Source of the DNA: JAFAXD01 sp035472475
GTDB taxonomy: Bacteria > Pseudomonadota > Alphaproteobacteria > Rhizobiales > Xanthobacteraceae
NCBI GenBank assembly: GCA_035472475.1
Contig: DATIPA010000250.1
Span: 1 to 6,095, forward strand
Direction of reading: 5' to 3'
DNA length: 6,095 nucleotides
The notes beneath the pieces are model-generated. The model had not been told where the DNA came from. It worked only from the letters and a program-made list of their open reading frames with translations, and searched no databases. Positions 5,698-6,095 of this stretch are shown piece by piece. Numbering within the stretch: position 1 is the stretch's first letter; every line of letters starts with the position of its first letter. The position numbers and the translations under genes are program-made.

Positions 5698-5784
5698 ATA
5701 CGGCTGAACTTCATCACCGTCGACGTATTTACCGGCCGGCAATTCGGCGGTAACCCGCTTGCCGTCGTTGCCGACGCGGACTGA
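5698..5784 (+). pseudogene. 5' remnant of a PhzF-family gene
   Basis: One frame reads LNFITVDVFTGRQFGGNPL and then AVVADAD before TGA at 5782-5784. The VDVFT..xFGGNPLAVV.DA pattern is the N-terminus of the PhzF isomerase-like family, which has a diaminopimelate-epimerase-like fold and is normally about 260-300 residues long. In intact genes DADGLS and the rest of the protein follow; here a stop comes directly after DAD. No PhzF-like sequence follows in any frame, and the His-rich gene's end begins seven bases later. The expected start position two codons before LNF is ATA instead of ATG (ATA CGG CTG). The fragment therefore lacks a start, nearly all of the body and any active site, and is best read as a relic from a deletion or recombination. 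Confidence 0.7.
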
Positions 5785-5790
5785 GTCTGT

Positions 5791-5994
5791 TCACTGATGA
5801 CCCGGGCCGTGTTCACCGAAGCCGTGACGATAACCCCACCAATGATGACGGTAGCTGGAGTGGTGATGATGATAGGAGCCGGCCCGACCGCAGCCGTGCT
5901 CGCAATACTCCCCGCCGTGGTGCCCCCCACCATGTCGGGCCAATGCCGGTGATCCGGCGAAGATCAACACTGCGATGAGTGCGAAACGAAGCAT
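5791..5994 (-). CDS. Small secreted His-rich protein
   Basis: This 67-residue protein starts with a clear Sec signal peptide, MLRFALIAVLIFAGSPALA, with an ALA cleavage site after residue 19. The mature part of about 48 residues has 13 histidines, including HGGGHH (21-26), CEHGC (31-35) and YHHHHSSYRHHWW (41-53), and many glycines. It should act in the periplasm or outside the cell, and the His clusters with two cysteines suggest binding of Ni, Cu or Zn. The binding role is an inference from composition only. The start is firm: GGGAGG lies 5 nt upstream of the ATG at 5994. It is read alone toward the phzF remnant. Low-complexity composition makes family assignment unreliable. No metal transporter or regulator adjoins it in the window. 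Confidence 0.8.
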   Translation of the reverse strand: MLRFALIAVLIFAGSPALARHGGGHHGGEYCEHGCGRAGSYHHHHSSYRHHWWGYRHGFGEHGPGHQ

Positions 5995-6095
5995 TATGTC
6001 CTCCCTGGAATTTATGATCTCACACTCGGAAAAAAGAATTCAGCAGCACATATTCCGGCAATCGGGATCACGATATTTTCAGAGAACCAGGACGG
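5995..6095 (-). promoter_or_regulatory. Leader and probable promoter region of the His-rich gene
   Basis: The region is clearly richer in A/T than the rest of the window, with TTTTTT after GAATTC and ATATT runs on either side, as expected upstream of a transcription start. The GGGAGG ribosome-binding site occupies 6000-6005. I cannot fix a -35/-10 pair: a CATAAA lies too close to the ribosome-binding site to be convincing. Confidence 0.35.

Larger units (their letters stand above)
5325..5790. other. Gene-poor interval with small ORF, repeat and gene remnant
   Basis: No full-size gene is visible between the convergent lipoprotein and His-rich genes. The interval holds a palindrome (5379-5393), a hairpin (5447-5466) before a short signal-peptide-like ORF (5478-5561), a weak terminator candidate, a decayed palindromic repeat (5641-5690) and a phzF 5' remnant (5698-5784). 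GCCGCTC (5329-5335) and GAGCGGC (5370-5376) could also pair across 34 nt after the lipoprotein stop. Confidence 0.6.

Noticed and set aside
5441..5707. 88-codon plus-strand open frame across the small ORF and repeat
   Set aside because: It runs through the hairpin, the repeat and the phzF remnant in a different frame and shows no coherent protein features.

Overview
The window is high-GC DNA whose coding style and gene families point to an alphaproteobacterium, most likely a Bradyrhizobium/Rhodopseudomonas relative. That placement is an inference. It rests on the GC-rich third codon positions, on families common in that group (DTW, RraA-like, EthD, short secreted proteins), and on a decayed copy of what looks like the intergenic palindrome common in Bradyrhizobium (5641-5690). 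No tRNA, rRNA, CRISPR array or insertion sequence is visible.

Layout, left to right. The minus strand carries three genes in a row: a DTW-domain tRNA-modification protein (2385-3083), a Tat-exported multicopper oxidase (728-2305), and the start of a ModA-like periplasmic binding protein that runs off the left edge (1-686). A 9-bp hairpin just after the DTW stop may separate that gene from the oxidase. The oxidase and the binding protein are 41 bp apart and probably form one unit. Divergent from the DTW gene is an RraA-family protein (3188-3892, plus), which converges on a small EthD-family protein (3958-4269, minus). Upstream of EthD on the same strand is a short helical protein of unknown function (4385-4588). 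A divergent intergenic region with a 9-bp inverted repeat leads to a putative lipoprotein on the plus strand (4893-5324).

The last stretch, 5325-5790, is gene-poor but structured. It holds a 15-bp palindrome, a perfect 8-bp hairpin lying on the ribosome-binding region of a 27-codon signal-peptide-like ORF, a weak terminator candidate, the decayed palindromic repeat, and a remnant of the 5' end of a PhzF-family gene that stops after about 26 codons. It is followed by a minus-strand gene for a tiny secreted protein with 13 histidines in about 48 mature residues (5791-5994).

Most of the window looks like ordinary chromosome. No clearly new multi-gene system is evident. The features most worth a second look are the His-rich peptide, the hairpin-covered small ORF, the phzF remnant, and the pairing of a multicopper oxidase with a ModA-like binding protein.
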